DNA from: Thermoplasmata archaeon
GTDB lineage: Archaea > Thermoplasmatota > Thermoplasmata > Thermoplasmatales > Thermoplasmataceae
DNA length: 64,000 nucleotides
Direction: 5' to 3'
NCBI GenBank assembly: GCA_021846395.1
Contig: JAJZXB010000001.1
Span: 124,001 to 188,000 of the forward strand
The translations under genes were made by a program, and so were the position numbers. The notes beneath the pieces were generated by a model. The model did no database searches. It was not told the origin of the DNA and worked only from the letters and a program-made list of their open reading frames with translations. Positions 28,155 to 37,574 of this stretch are shown one piece after another (position 1 is the first letter of the stretch; each line of letters starts with the position of its first letter).

Positions 28155-28212
28155 AAGCAACTCCGCCCATTGAAGCAGGAAGCCCCATCCGATAGGGTGG
28201 GGAGGATGTCAC
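28145..28212 (+). mobile_element. solitary IS200/IS605-type right end (omega-RNA-like hairpin), no tnpB
   Basis: The sequence CTCCGCCCATTGAAGCAGG leads into a perfect 8-base-pair hairpin CCCCATCC-GATA-GGGTGGGG (28182-28201) followed by AGGATGTCAC. This is the form of the 3' end of many archaeal tnpB genes and their omega-RNA, where the element ends at TTCAC/GTCAC. No tnpB or tnpA frame lies upstream; the preceding gene is the unrelated 109-residue protein. It is thus a remnant or a minimal non-autonomous end. Compare the complete tnpB at 44775-46022, whose end has the same plan. Confidence 0.6.
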
Positions 28213-28375
28213 GGTAAAATAGTTTAACATGTATGGTCGTTGGTTCCAATAAATTCTCTGCATATTCGACACAAAGGATTAAAATTTTATTCTTTCCATC
28301 ATTATAGGTTTTTTTATTGCTAAAACGGATAATGTTTTTTAAGAGCTTACAGGGATTATAAAAATATTGCAAATA

Positions 28376-28702
28376 TCAATGCACAACAATCAAAAATAAT
28401 CTATCGATCATTATGGATGATATAACAAGGCCTAAAAGATATTTAACAATATTCAATTTTATTTTTTCATAATTCAAATGTATTTTGAAATAATTTATTT
28501 TTTCAATGTATGATTTTATAACGGTTTTATTCATGTCATGCAATATTATGTAATTGCCCTTTATTTCAACCATATTGATTGAATAATAAACATCATCGTT
28601 TATTGAAAAATCATAAAATCTATTTAAAATGAAAAGCTTCACCTCGCCATTCTCAAATGAGGAGAAAACATAAGGTTTCACACAATCCTCTATGTTTATC
28701 AT
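28376..28702 (-). CDS. hypothetical protein, 108 residues, with C-terminal hydrophobic segment
   Basis: No family is recognised. The N-terminal 75 residues look like a small beta domain (VYYSINMVEIKGNYIILHDM). The C-terminus has a hydrophobic stretch, YLLGLVISSIMIDRLFLIVV, that could anchor it in the membrane. It lies upstream of folD on the same strand's other side and ends near the IS605-type remnant. The frame uses typical local codons, but with no homologue in mind it remains tentative. Confidence 0.45.
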   Translation of the reverse strand: MINIEDCVKPYVFSSFENGEVKLFILNRFYDFSINDDVYYSINMVEIKGNYIILHDMNKTVIKSYIEKINYFKIHLNYEKIKLNIVKYLLGLVISSIMIDRLFLIVVH

Positions 28703-28733
28703 GCTGGTGAATATTTCAACATAACATTTAAAT

Positions 28734-29579
28734 TTATCTGAATTCAGGCTCCAGTTGAATTTTCAGGCCATTTAGAAAATTATGGAAAATATCCGTAGCA
28801 GTTACGGGCCCAACTCCTCCCGGAACTGGGGTGATTGCCTTTACAATTTTATTTATCCCGTCAAAATCTGCATCGCCATAAATATGATTATTTTCATAAT
28901 TTATTCCGACATCCACAACAATGGATTTATCTGTGATATATTTTTCATTGAGAAAATTTTTTTTCCCAACTGCCACCACAATCACGTTACTTCTTACTGA
29001 TATCTCCTGTATATTCGGAGTTTTGCTATGGCACAGTGTTACAGTATAATTTCTGTTGAGCAGCATCATTGACAGGGGCCTGCCTACGACCGCTGACCTG
29101 TTTATTATGCACACATTGCCATCCATAAAGCCATAATATTCAAGTATGTCAATAACTGCCCTTGCAGTGGCAGGAGCTATGGATTCATTCCTCAAATCAA
29201 GGTTTCCAAGATTATATGGGTTCAAGCCATCCGTGTCCTTATAATAGGGAACATTCCGTATTATTTTGTTGTAATCAATATTATATGGCAACGGTGACTC
29301 TATCATTATCCCATGTATATTCACATTCTCTGAATGTTTTTTTATGATGCTGGCCAGGCCCCTTTCATCAATTGCATCATATTTGTCCAGTGTCACATTA
29401 ATTCCAAGTTTCTTGCCGCGCTTGATTTTTGCATTTGCATAGATGGTTGATGCACTGTCATTTCCAACCTGTATTAGCTTCAGTTCTGGCTCAATTCCAT
29501 GGGTATTTTTTATGGAATCAATTTCCTTCTTTATGTAATCCATTTTGGATATTGAAATAACATTTCCATCCAGTATCAT
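28734..29579 (-). CDS. folD: methylene-tetrahydrofolate dehydrogenase/cyclohydrolase
   Basis: A protein of about 281-284 residues with the FolD layout: STIYANAKIKRGKKLG (catalytic Tyr and Lys), ESPLPYNIDYNKI, DTDGLNPYNLG, ATARAVIDILEYYG, INRSAVVGRPLSMMLL with the NADP-binding motif, and PVPGGVGPVTATDIF. It interconverts methylene-, methenyl- and formyl-tetrahydrofolate. I prefer ATG 29579 (MILDGNVIS), although ATG 29588 is in frame; either start overlaps or touches the stop of glucose dehydrogenase upstream, so the two are coupled. Confidence 0.95.
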   Translation of the reverse strand: MILDGNVISISKMDYIKKEIDSIKNTHGIEPELKLIQVGNDSASTIYANAKIKRGKKLGINVTLDKYDAIDERGLASIIKKHSENVNIHGIMIESPLPYNIDYNKIIRNVPYYKDTDGLNPYNLGNLDLRNESIAPATARAVIDILEYYGFMDGNVCIINRSAVVGRPLSMMLLNRNYTVTLCHSKTPNIQEISVRSNVIVVAVGKKNFLNEKYITDKSIVVDVGINYENNHIYGDADFDGINKIVKAITPVPGGVGPVTATDIFHNFLNGLKIQLEPEFR

Positions 29580-30670
29580 TAATACCACTTAATTACTGAT
29601 TTGATCTCATCAGCAGGTTTTTTGTTGAATATGCCTATATCTTCCGGCTTGAATTCACCTGTAATGAGATTTTTTATAACACTGTTTTCGGAATAATTCC
29701 ATTTTTCCAGATATTCGACTGCTTTCAAATAATGTTTTTTTGCCCCATCAACAGACCCTGAAACGGTTATATTTCTTTCAACAATATAATTTATCAATTC
29801 CCCACTTATTTGCCAGGCTGGAGCTTTTCCATTTGTTCCAAATAAAATAAGAACACCGTTAAAATTCAGCTGTTCAGTAAACTTTATTATTGCTTCCGGG
29901 TCTCCACTTGTATCTATTAAAAGGTCAATTTTATTCGACATTTTTTCCTTTGTATAATCATAAAATTTGGCATGGATTGTGTCAATAATCTTCTTTTTGT
30001 AATCGCCTATATCATGCCTGTTTGTCAGAAAAACATTCATTCTGTATTCTCTAGCCATGAATGCATATAAAAATGCTTCACCGCCTGTGCCAATGATAAC
30101 GCAATTTTTATTGAGATATGTTGAATCTTCATTTTCAAAAAGTGTTCTTTTAGAAACGGAATCAAAAACATCAAAACCCTTCATAACGTTTTTTGTGGGT
30201 TCAGTTAATGTTGCTACCTTTACCATAGATTTATCATTTATTTTAATCACATTTTTTATGTCGTCATAAAAATAATCCTGCATGAATCCATTGATTCCTC
30301 TGACTCCCGCTTCACGAATATCATTTTCACCATCAGAGCAGTTATCAGGCCTGCCAATTCTGCAGTTCACACATTGCCCAGCTCTTCTCACAACAGGAAC
30401 AACAACATCACCTTCCTTAATTCCATAAACATTAGGCCCAACATCAATTACCTGGCAAACCGCTTCATGCCCAAGAACAATATAATCCTGATCTGGAGGA
30501 TTGTATGTGAAGGACAGACTTCCCGAAACCTCAGCACGATCAGTACCGCATAAACCAGTATAGAGGGGCTTTAATTTTATGCTCTTCCCACTTGAAATAC
30601 CCGCATTTATTGATGCATATTTGACCCCTCCCACAGGGTTGTTTGTAATTATAGCATTTATTTTATCCAT
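29579..30670 (-). CDS. gdh: glucose 1-dehydrogenase (zinc medium-chain type)
   Basis: A 363-residue zinc alcohol-dehydrogenase-family protein matching the Thermoplasma/Sulfolobus glucose dehydrogenase plan. [15 protein letters not shown] holds the zinc Cys, [14 protein letters not shown] the His-Glu pair, [20 protein letters not shown] part of the structural zinc lobe, and [13 protein letters not shown] the substrate loop. The NADP fold is around [19 protein letters not shown], where the usual GxGxxG is GTGGEA. It oxidises glucose (and perhaps galactose) to the lactone, the first step of the non-phosphorylative Entner-Doudoroff pathway. Its end overlaps folD. Confidence 0.92.
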   Translation of the reverse strand: MDKINAIITNNPVGGVKYASINAGISSGKSIKLKPLYTGLCGTDRAEVSGSLSFTYNPPDQDYIVLGHEAVCQVIDVGPNVYGIKEGDVVVPVVRRAGQCVNCRIGRPDNCSDGENDIREAGVRGINGFMQDYFYDDIKNVIKINDKSMVKVATLTEPTKNVMKGFDVFDSVSKRTLFENEDSTYLNKNCVIIGTGGEAFLYAFMAREYRMNVFLTNRHDIGDYKKKIIDTIHAKFYDYTKEKMSNKIDLLIDTSGDPEAIIKFTEQLNFNGVLILFGTNGKAPAWQISGELINYIVERNITVSGSVDGAKKHYLKAVEYLEKWNYSENSVIKNLITGEFKPEDIGIFNKKPADEIKSVIKWY

Positions 30671-30793
30671 TTTTAGTCTATAAAAAGGGTATATTTAATA
30701 TTAATCAAAGTTAAAAATGTTTTTCCAAATATGCTTGATAGATATTGCATAAACAAGTTAAAATATCATATTAAAATTAATACTATTGATATT

Positions 30794-31132
30794 ATGGATG
30801 CAACAGAAAAATTAAATGAAGTAAATAGGATAATCGGCGAAGTAGGGAAAGACAATGCAGAATTTCAGGGGTCTCTAATGGAATTCATGTCAGGTGCAAT
30901 GTCCGAGGGCGTACTTGATGTGAAAACTAAGGAATATATAGCCCTGGCACTTGGAATAGCCGCAAGGTGCGAGTGGTGCATATCATACCATGTTTACAAC
31001 GCTATTAAAATGGGGGCAACAAAAAAGGAACTCATGGAAGTTGGATATGTGGCAGTATTGATGTACGGTTCCACTGCATTGATGGAAATGAACAATCTTG
31101 TTGATGCAATAAATAAGTTTTTGCCTGAATAA
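30794..31132 (+). CDS. AhpD-like carboxymuconolactone-decarboxylase-family protein
   Basis: A small all-helical protein with the AhpD redox pair in AARCEWCISYHVYNA (Cys-Glu-Trp-Cys, with following His) and GATKKELMEVGYVAVLMYG. Such proteins act as peroxidase/disulfide reductants or in stress response. I choose ATG 30794 (MDATEKLNEVNR, about 112 residues, the usual length); an upstream ATG at 30731 would add 21 basic residues and cannot be excluded, since a TATA-like tatatttaata at 30689-30699 would suit it. Next gene follows after 16 bases. Confidence 0.85.
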   Translation: MDATEKLNEVNRIIGEVGKDNAEFQGSLMEFMSGAMSEGVLDVKTKEYIALALGIAARCEWCISYHVYNAIKMGATKKELMEVGYVAVLMYGSTALMEMNNLVDAINKFLPE

Positions 31133-31148
31133 ATTATTCTGTTATATA

Positions 31149-32321
31149 TTGAATAAAATGGATATCAATAATTTTTTATTAAAATTATTAAATGACGATG
31201 GTTATCTTACAAATATTAACAAACAGATAGATGATATTGTCATATATCTTGAGAAAGGATACGATTCAAGCACTGTTAAGAGAAAGATCAGACATAAAAA
31301 TTTCGGCCTGCTATATAATATGGCAAGATCCAGAATAAAGATAAAAAATAAATTTTCACTGTATGACCATATATTTATGGATAATTATTCAGCTAGATAT
31401 TCAACTCCTGAAATTGTTGGGATTTACAGATCCTTAAAATTGAAGGGCAGTACAATAATTGATATTGGTTCAGGGGCAGGTATGCAGTCAATATTCTTTG
31501 GGATGAATTCCAATGTGACAGGAATAGAAAAGGATAAAACACGATACCTTTTCTCAATGCTCAATAAAAAATCATATAATTCAGATGCAGAATTTATAAA
31601 CTCAGACTTTTTTGACTGCAAAATCGAGGCAGATGATGCGGTTATTTTTTCAGATCCATTGAGGCCTGAAAGGGCCAGTGAACGCAAAATGGATGATTTA
31701 ATTCCATCGCCAGAAAATATACTGCTGCATCTGAATAATATCAGTGGATACGCATTTGATATCCCTCCCCAGATGCAATGGAAAAATATCAACATTTCCG
31801 GTGAAAGGGAATATATCTCAATAAATGGAAACATAAATAGATTGACGATATACTCGGAGTCCATATCAAAAAATAATACAACGGCAGTGATGCTACCTGA
31901 AAATAAAACCATTACAGGAACCCCTGAGAAATTTGATGCTGTTATTGAAAAATACCGGAATGAGAAATTTATTTACTGGGCGGATATATCACTTGTATAT
32001 TCAAATCTTGTGTACATGGTTAATGACCCCTCTTTCCGCCATGTTTACCATGACAGAAGGAGAATTATATTTTCTTCAGATGTTTTTATTGATAATTTTT
32101 TTGGGAGAAAGTTCAGGGTTCTGGAAACATCCAACCAGAGCAATCTTGTGGAGAAATTGAGAAAAGTTAATGCCAGCCGTGTGTATTTTGTATATTCAAT
32201 TGAAACATCTGATTATTACATGGTTAAGAATTATATTGAGCAAAAATTAAGTGGAGAATTAAAAATTTACGTCTTTAAAAATATGGATACCCTTATTTTA
32301 GCAGAGGAATATCTGAAATAA
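31149..32321 (+). CDS. class I SAM-dependent methyltransferase with THUMP-like C-terminal region
   Basis: A 390-residue protein. An N-terminal helical part (1-85) precedes a Rossmann methyltransferase domain with TIIDIGSGAGMQSIFFG (motif I) and VTGIEKDKTRYLFSM (motif II acidic residue). FSDPLRPERASERKMDDL resembles the DPARR segment of bacterial methyltransferases that have a THUMP-like C-terminal domain. The rest (about 230-390) fits that C-terminal domain in length. RNA methylation is a plausible role by analogy, not shown. Sits 16 bases after the AhpD-like gene, a likely operon. Confidence 0.78.
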   Translation: MNKMDINNFLLKLLNDDGYLTNINKQIDDIVIYLEKGYDSSTVKRKIRHKNFGLLYNMARSRIKIKNKFSLYDHIFMDNYSARYSTPEIVGIYRSLKLKGSTIIDIGSGAGMQSIFFGMNSNVTGIEKDKTRYLFSMLNKKSYNSDAEFINSDFFDCKIEADDAVIFSDPLRPERASERKMDDLIPSPENILLHLNNISGYAFDIPPQMQWKNINISGEREYISINGNINRLTIYSESISKNNTTAVMLPENKTITGTPEKFDAVIEKYRNEKFIYWADISLVYSNLVYMVNDPSFRHVYHDRRRIIFSSDVFIDNFFGRKFRVLETSNQSNLVEKLRKVNASRVYFVYSIETSDYYMVKNYIEQKLSGELKIYVFKNMDTLILAEEYLK

Positions 32322-32405
32322 GTATAAAATTTGTAGTTATTGTGATTGAATTAAGGCAATGAAAATTATTTTGAAATATATTTTTATATTACAAAGTAAT
32401 TATAT

Positions 32406-32993
32406 TTGACAAAGATGATTGAATTTTATTCAAAGGCTAATCTACCAACTAGATTTGGGAATTTTACAGTATATGTTTTTAAAAACGAAGAACATAAGGA
32501 CCACGCAGTTCTTGTAAAAGGGGATGTGCTGGGCAAAGAGTCTGTACCCGTCAGGATACACAGTGAATGCCTAACCGGAGATGTTTTTGGATCAATGAGG
32601 TGTGATTGTCGTGATCAGTTATTGACATCATTGAAAATGATCGGGCAGGGCGAGAAGGGAATTTTGATATATCTAAGGCAGGAGGGCAGAGGCATAGGTT
32701 TATTAAACAAAATAAAAGCATACAACCTTGAAGATGAGGGTCTTGACACTGTTCAGGCAAATGTTGAACAGGGATTGCCGCCAGATGCAAGAAATTACAG
32801 ATTTGCTGTGGACGTGGCCAATTATTTCAAGATCAAATCTATTGATCTTATTACCAATAATCCCCAGAAAATAAAATATCTTGAAGAAAATGGCATTAAA
32901 ATTGAAAAGAGAATACCAATAATAATACAGCCAACCGATTTTGATAAGTTTTATCTTGAAACAAAAAAGGATAAAATGGGCCATCTTCTGTAA
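32406..32993 (+). CDS. ribA: GTP cyclohydrolase II
   Basis: A 195-residue single-domain RibA. The zinc cysteines and GTP loop are in [21 protein letters not shown], the catalytic [20 protein letters not shown] is intact, and the C-terminal [17 protein letters not shown] closes the family signature. It opens GTP to the first riboflavin precursor. Not fused to RibB. Most archaea use the ArfA type GTP cyclohydrolase III, so a bacterial-type RibA is of interest, though it is known in Thermoplasmatales relatives only by my general recollection. A strong TATA-like sequence precedes it. Confidence 0.95.
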   Translation: MTKMIEFYSKANLPTRFGNFTVYVFKNEEHKDHAVLVKGDVLGKESVPVRIHSECLTGDVFGSMRCDCRDQLLTSLKMIGQGEKGILIYLRQEGRGIGLLNKIKAYNLEDEGLDTVQANVEQGLPPDARNYRFAVDVANYFKIKSIDLITNNPQKIKYLEENGIKIEKRIPIIIQPTDFDKFYLETKKDKMGHLL

Positions 32994-33116
32994 TATATTT
33001 TTTTAATTATCATTTTTTCTAATAAACAGTTAATAAGATAGAATACAGAAAAACTAATCATACAACGGATAATACCACGGTCAAAAACCCTGTATTTTTA
33101 GGAATAATTTAAACCT

Positions 33117-33479
33117 CTATTTTTTGGTTCCACAAACTTTTGGTATCTCCTCAATCAAATAATTTACAATGCCAGACACACTGTTTAATGGTTCAACATG
33201 AAATTCAAGAAATGTCTTACCAGTATCGGTGATTTCATATATTTTTGACATTCGGCCATTTGCATTTTTCTTTTCACTGCATTTAATATAATTTTTATTT
33301 TCAAGGCTGTGCAAGAGTGTATATATGGTACCGGTTGGAAGCTTCGAATTTATTATGGAATTTATTTTTCTTTCTATTGCATATCCATACATTGGATTTT
33401 TAATAATCTCTGTGAGTATTAGAAGATTAATTGTTCCCTTTAATATCAATTCATTTTTCTTCATGAATGTCATATTCAT
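33117..33479 (-). CDS. PadR family transcriptional regulator
   Basis: A 120-residue winged-helix protein. NLLILTEIIKNPMYGYAIER is the PadR helix-turn-helix start, with LPTGTIYTLLHSLENKNYIK as recognition helix and wing. A short C-terminal helix (about 30 residues) suits dimerisation, as in PadR subfamily 2. PadR proteins usually repress neighbouring multidrug exporter genes; divergently oriented MFS sequences lie just upstream (33538-35118), so it probably controls them. Confidence 0.9.
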   Translation of the reverse strand: MNMTFMKKNELILKGTINLLILTEIIKNPMYGYAIERKINSIINSKLPTGTIYTLLHSLENKNYIKCSEKKNANGRMSKIYEITDTGKTFLEFHVEPLNSVSGIVNYLIEEIPKVCGTKK

Positions 33480-33537
33480 TAGACGGATAAATTATTTATA
33501 GATAATTAACTTATCTTTATATATAAAAAATCAGAAT

Positions 33538-33755
33538 GTGTTGAGAGGAACATATGTACTGTATTCAATCATTATCATGATTCCCGTAACATTTTCTGTA
33601 TGGGCATCAAATAATATGATGATGGCCACCATTTCATTATTTTCACAGTATGATTTATCTTTCAGCAAGATTGAAGTAGGATTGGCTGAATCTGTATATA
33701 TATATTTTATATAATGTATATTGCTTTTTCTTTTATATCTGTAAGGCATAATAGA
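33538..33755 (+). pseudogene. N-terminal fragment of an MFS transporter
   Basis: From GTG/TTG at 33538-33541 the frame reads LRGTYVLYSIIIMIPVTFSV, then MMMATISLFSQYDLSFSKIE and VGLAESVYIYFI before TAA at 33712-33714. This is the layout of helix 1 and start of helix 2 of a major facilitator. A shifted frame continues YIAFSFISVRHNR up to the next gene. A TATA box (tttatatataaa) just upstream looks intact. So an exporter-like gene under the PadR promoter has been cut back to about 60 codons, or its promoter now serves the next MFS gene. Confidence 0.55.
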
Positions 33756-33759
33756 TGAA

Positions 33760-35118
33760 ATGTATTCCAAATATTACACACTTGCAATTACTACCACCAG
33801 TACGATGATGGCTGCAATAGATTCAACAATTGTATATCTTGCGTTGCCAGCAATGGGCAAGACTTTCAATTCTGGAATATCATATCTAACCCTTGTTATA
33901 GTTGTATATATAGTTGCATCAACGGCGATGCTTATTCCCGGAATAGAAATTATAAAAAAGTTTGGGAACAAAAAATTTTACATAATTGGTTTCGGCCTTT
34001 TTATCATATCATCCCTGGGTGTTGCCCTATCACAGGATGTTTTTTATGCGATCATTTTTAGATTTGCAGAAGGCATTGGTGCAGGCATTATGACATCAAC
34101 CGATATACCCATTATACTGAATGCCTTTCCACCTGGTGAAAAAGGCAGAGCCATTGGTTTTAATTCAATTTCATGGTCAGTAGGAACCTTATTGGGTCCA
34201 CTGCTTGGTGGTTTTCTGGTAACCTATGACTGGAGATACATCTTTATTGTAAATATACCAATAGGAATAACAGCTATAATTCTTGCTTTAAAATACATTA
34301 AAAGGGATCGTGTGAGTGATGAAAAAATCAATTATTTATCTTCAATATCAATGGTGGTTTTCATTGTTCCATTATTGATCGGCATTTCATTTATCAACGT
34401 GGGATATCTCATAATTGCTGTCGCATTATTGCCACTGTTTATTTACATTCAACGCAAGTATCCTCTTATTTCAAGAACTCTTTTAAAGAACCGGCAATTT
34501 GTTTACATATCCTTGACATCTCTCCTAGAATCATTTGCCTTCTTTGCAGTAATATATTCCCTGAGCCTTTATTTTGAGAGCTATTTGAGATATTCACCAC
34601 TTGAATCTGGAATTTTAATATTCACCTACCCGCTTGGTTCCATAATATCCAGCCCTATTGGGGGACTGCTATACGATAAATACGGGCACGGAGAACTCTT
34701 TATAATTTTTGGAATACTGGTTGAGGCAACAAGTATTTTAATAACTGGGATATTTTTATCCTTTATACCACTGTTTTTATTCATAGCGGGGTTTGGAGGA
34801 TCACTGTTCTGGTCGCCATCCACGATAATGATTACAGATTTACATGAATCAAAATACAGGACACAGGCAAACAATTCACTTTTTATATTGAGAAATTTTG
34901 GAATGATGATATCCATATCCCTTCTTCCCGTATTCATTCTGTTCTTTTCTCATGTGAATCTATCAATTGGAAGTATATTCTTCATAAACAGGCCTATAGA
35001 TATATATAGTTCAACCAGATATTATCTAATATTCTCTGCAATGATAGCATTAACTGGAATCATACCAACATTTTTAAATTTTAGATTCAACAGGAATCGT
35101 GGACAGAACAAAATATAG
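33760..35118 (+). CDS. MFS transporter, DHA2 (EmrB-like) drug exporter
   Basis: A 452-residue membrane protein with 12-14 predicted helices. Motif A of loop 2-3 appears as IIKKFGNKKFYIIG and the antiporter motif C as SWSVGTLLGPLLGGFLVTYDWRY, both typical of the DHA2 family of proton-driven multidrug exporters; DSTIVYLALPAMGKTF in helix 1 carries the conserved Asp-Thr/Ser-x-Val-x-x-Ala-Leu-Pro motif. It probably exports toxic organic compounds. The PadR gene upstream on the other strand is the likely regulator. Confidence 0.9.
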   Translation: MYSKYYTLAITTTSTMMAAIDSTIVYLALPAMGKTFNSGISYLTLVIVVYIVASTAMLIPGIEIIKKFGNKKFYIIGFGLFIISSLGVALSQDVFYAIIFRFAEGIGAGIMTSTDIPIILNAFPPGEKGRAIGFNSISWSVGTLLGPLLGGFLVTYDWRYIFIVNIPIGITAIILALKYIKRDRVSDEKINYLSSISMVVFIVPLLIGISFINVGYLIIAVALLPLFIYIQRKYPLISRTLLKNRQFVYISLTSLLESFAFFAVIYSLSLYFESYLRYSPLESGILIFTYPLGSIISSPIGGLLYDKYGHGELFIIFGILVEATSILITGIFLSFIPLFLFIAGFGGSLFWSPSTIMITDLHESKYRTQANNSLFILRNFGMMISISLLPVFILFFSHVNLSIGSIFFINRPIDIYSSTRYYLIFSAMIALTGIIPTFLNFRFNRNRGQNKI

Positions 35119-35151
35119 TTATGATTTTATCTTATTAATCAATATGGGTGT

Positions 35152-35225
35152 GGGCTTGTGGGGTAACTAGGATATCCTTACGGCCTTCGAAGCCGAAGAT
35201 TCGGGTTCAAATCCCGGCAAGCCCG
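35152..35225 (+). tRNA. tRNA-Arg (anticodon UCG)
   Basis: Acceptor stem GGGCTTG (35152-35158) pairs with CAAGCCC (35218-35224); discriminator G at 35225. The anticodon arm has stem CGGC/GCCG around loop CTTCGAA, giving anticodon TCG. The T arm is TCGGG-TTCAAAT-CCCGG. CCA is not encoded and no intron is present. It reads CGA (and, by wobble, CGG) arginine codons. A TATA-like ttttatctta lies about 25 bases upstream. Confidence 0.93.
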
Positions 35226-35399
35226 TACAATTGTTTTATACACATATTTGCTGTGAGTTCAGCCTATAAAAAACCAGTTTATTGCTAAACATATAAAATA
35301 TGAATTATTTTCCAGTATGGAGGCAAAATTCCATATTTAGGAACGGTATTGAACGTTAACTAAAAGTTTACGTAATCACAACTGTAACAGATATCCGAA

Positions 35400-36929
35400 T
35401 CAGGAATTGCCATCGCCACTGCAGTGTTCCTCAATAAGCCTGCCGATAAACCCACTGCATTTTTCATTCTCCGTATCCTCAAGGTCATATAGATAATAGC
35501 ATACATCGGTATCCATATTTTTATCCTTCATTTCAAGAATCATTGTTTTACCAGTTTCGTAATCACTGTTAACACCGTAATTAATCCCCCTCATTACACC
35601 AATTATCTTCTGGTACACGGTCTGTTCTGATATTATTTTTTTAAGAAAATTATCTACTGTTTCAAGATCAGTATTTTCAATCAGTGTTAGTATTCCATTG
35701 GCAATATCGAATTCATCGGGATACTTTCTGTCCCTTGCAATTCTAGCCAGTAATTCCATTGACTGCCCAATATTCTTTTTATCCACAAGCAGAAGAAATT
35801 TTTCATACTCTGTTTCAGGTGTGTCTTGATATTTTGCCAAAAAATCAATTGCCTCGTCATTTCTTTTTAATTTTCTCAATTGCCCTGCATAAAGGGCAGC
35901 ATAATGATCACTGTCCTGATCCTTCAACAGATTCTTTAGAACCTCCAGGGCAGATTCATGGTTTCCCATGTTATTAAATGCCATGTATTTTATTTCCATC
36001 GTTGTATTATCATTTATGCCAATTTTATTAATTTCATCCATGAGTTTATTGTATTTTTCATTGTCAAGCAAAAAATAAAGCCAGTAATGCTTGTTTTTAT
36101 CGCTATTATCCAGAGACAGTGCTTTTTCAAAGATACTGTATGCCAGTTCATCATTGTCCTGTTCAATGTATAAATTTGCCAGCTCTCTGTATGCAGGCAC
36201 AGAATCAATGTCCCTGGCTATGTATTCATTTAAAATATCAATGGCTGCATCGATACTGTTCATAGCTCTGAAAATATTGGCGGTCTGCTTGATGTATTTG
36301 AACTCCTTTGATACAGTAAATGCAATGTTAAGTTCATTGAGATATGCCTCCATATCTCTCTGTTCAAGCAATATTTCAAGCTTCATATCATGGGCTTCCA
36401 TATTGTTCTTATTGAATCTTGTTACAATATTTATTTCCTGCAATGCTTTTTTATACTCTCTATTGCCAAAATATATGTCTGCAAGCTCTAAATGCCCCTC
36501 AGGGTCATCAGGCTGCATATTCTCATATTTTCTGTATACTTTTATTGATGCGTCAACATCTCCCAGAAATTTCAATGCATTTCCGAGATTGAAATATGCA
36601 TATGCATATTCCGGGTCAAGTTTTATTGCTTTTTCTGCTTCAATCTTTGATTTTTGATAATCCTCCATGCAAGAATAGCAAATGCTTTTCATTGAATGTA
36701 CCGCCGGGTCCCCACTGTCAAGATTTTCAGCAAAATCCAATACTTTGATGGATTCACTGAACCTTGACTGGTTGACCAGTATATCTGCTTTTAACAGATG
36801 ATAGTCCATATTCCTAAAATTAAGATTTATTGCTTTATCTATATTTTCTTCTGCACCTTTAAAGTCATGAACACTCATGTCCATTTCGGCAATATTGGCA
36901 TATTTCTGAGCCAGTTCCGGATTAACCAT
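35400..36929 (-). CDS. tetratricopeptide-repeat protein
   Basis: A 509-residue soluble protein made almost wholly of helical TPR hairpins. Clear units include AEKAIKLDPEYAYAYFNLGN (about residues 80-100), ASIKVYRKYENMQPDDPEGH, KKALQEINIVTRFNKNNMEA and AYSIFEKALSLDNSDKNKHY, each following the W/Y-L-G-A-Y-A-F-A-P spacing loosely. No signal peptide or membrane segment. TPR arrays serve as protein-binding scaffolds; the partner is unknown. It diverges from a DUF998 membrane protein with a short 60-base spacer. Confidence 0.88.
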   Translation of the reverse strand: MVNPELAQKYANIAEMDMSVHDFKGAEENIDKAINLNFRNMDYHLLKADILVNQSRFSESIKVLDFAENLDSGDPAVHSMKSICYSCMEDYQKSKIEAEKAIKLDPEYAYAYFNLGNALKFLGDVDASIKVYRKYENMQPDDPEGHLELADIYFGNREYKKALQEINIVTRFNKNNMEAHDMKLEILLEQRDMEAYLNELNIAFTVSKEFKYIKQTANIFRAMNSIDAAIDILNEYIARDIDSVPAYRELANLYIEQDNDELAYSIFEKALSLDNSDKNKHYWLYFLLDNEKYNKLMDEINKIGINDNTTMEIKYMAFNNMGNHESALEVLKNLLKDQDSDHYAALYAGQLRKLKRNDEAIDFLAKYQDTPETEYEKFLLLVDKKNIGQSMELLARIARDRKYPDEFDIANGILTLIENTDLETVDNFLKKIISEQTVYQKIIGVMRGINYGVNSDYETGKTMILEMKDKNMDTDVCYYLYDLEDTENEKCSGFIGRLIEEHCSGDGNS

Positions 36930-36989
36930 TAATTGGTATCATTTGTAGATATAATATGATTATTATTGCAAAATAGTAAAGGTTAATAT

Positions 36990-37565
36990 ATGGCTATAAG
37001 TTTAATTTATATGGCAGAAGAAAATCATTACAGGTATGCTGCTTTTATGCTTCTATTTGGTGATATTGAATTTTTTATTTTTTTAAACATTGCTGGCTTT
37101 CTTGATAAGGGCTACAGCATTTCAAACAATACTATAAGCCATCTGGGAATTGACAGCCTTCCGTATATATTCAATATTGCCATAATTGTGCTTGGATTGA
37201 GTGAAATTGCTGCATCAATGTTATTAAAAAAATATTCCCGTGCATTTCTTATATTGCTGTTCACTGGTGGCATAGGGGCAATGGGTGTTGGAATGTTCAA
37301 TGAACATTTTGGCCATATACATTTACTTTTCGCACTCCTTGCCTTTCTCAGCCCATCTATACTTTCCTTCTTTGCCATGATGAAAAATAAAAATATCCTG
37401 GGATATGAATGGGCACTTATGGGATCAATATCCATTGCTGCCCTGATACTTTACATTTCAGGTATATATCTAGGTCTTGGCAATGGCGGAATGGAAAGAA
37501 TGGTTATGATTCCCGAACTTATCTGGGTGTTTCAATTTGCAGCGGTACTATATGTAAAGCAGTAA
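36990..37565 (+). CDS. DUF998 family membrane protein
   Basis: A protein of 184-191 residues with about six membrane helices. The first reads AFMLLFGDIEFFIFLNIAGF, followed by a loop with NNTISHLGIDSLPYIFN, which matches the N-x-x-S-x-L/H-x-G pattern of DUF998 proteins. Later helices are FLILLFTGGIGAMGVGMFNE, HIHLLFALLAFLSPSILSFF and ISIAALILYISGIYLGLG. Either ATG 36990 or ATG 37011 may be the start. Function of the family is not established. Confidence 0.8.
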   Translation: MAISLIYMAEENHYRYAAFMLLFGDIEFFIFLNIAGFLDKGYSISNNTISHLGIDSLPYIFNIAIIVLGLSEIAASMLLKKYSRAFLILLFTGGIGAMGVGMFNEHFGHIHLLFALLAFLSPSILSFFAMMKNKNILGYEWALMGSISIAALILYISGIYLGLGNGGMERMVMIPELIWVFQFAAVLYVKQ

Positions 37566-37574
37566 AAGATGAGG

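Noticed and set aside
28154-28376. Complete IS605 element around the solitary right end
   Set aside because: No tnpA or tnpB frame and no left end were found within the spacing needed.
36091-36657. 188-codon hydrophobic-looking frame antisense to the TPR gene
   Set aside because: Mirror of helical repeat codons; the TPR gene explains the region.
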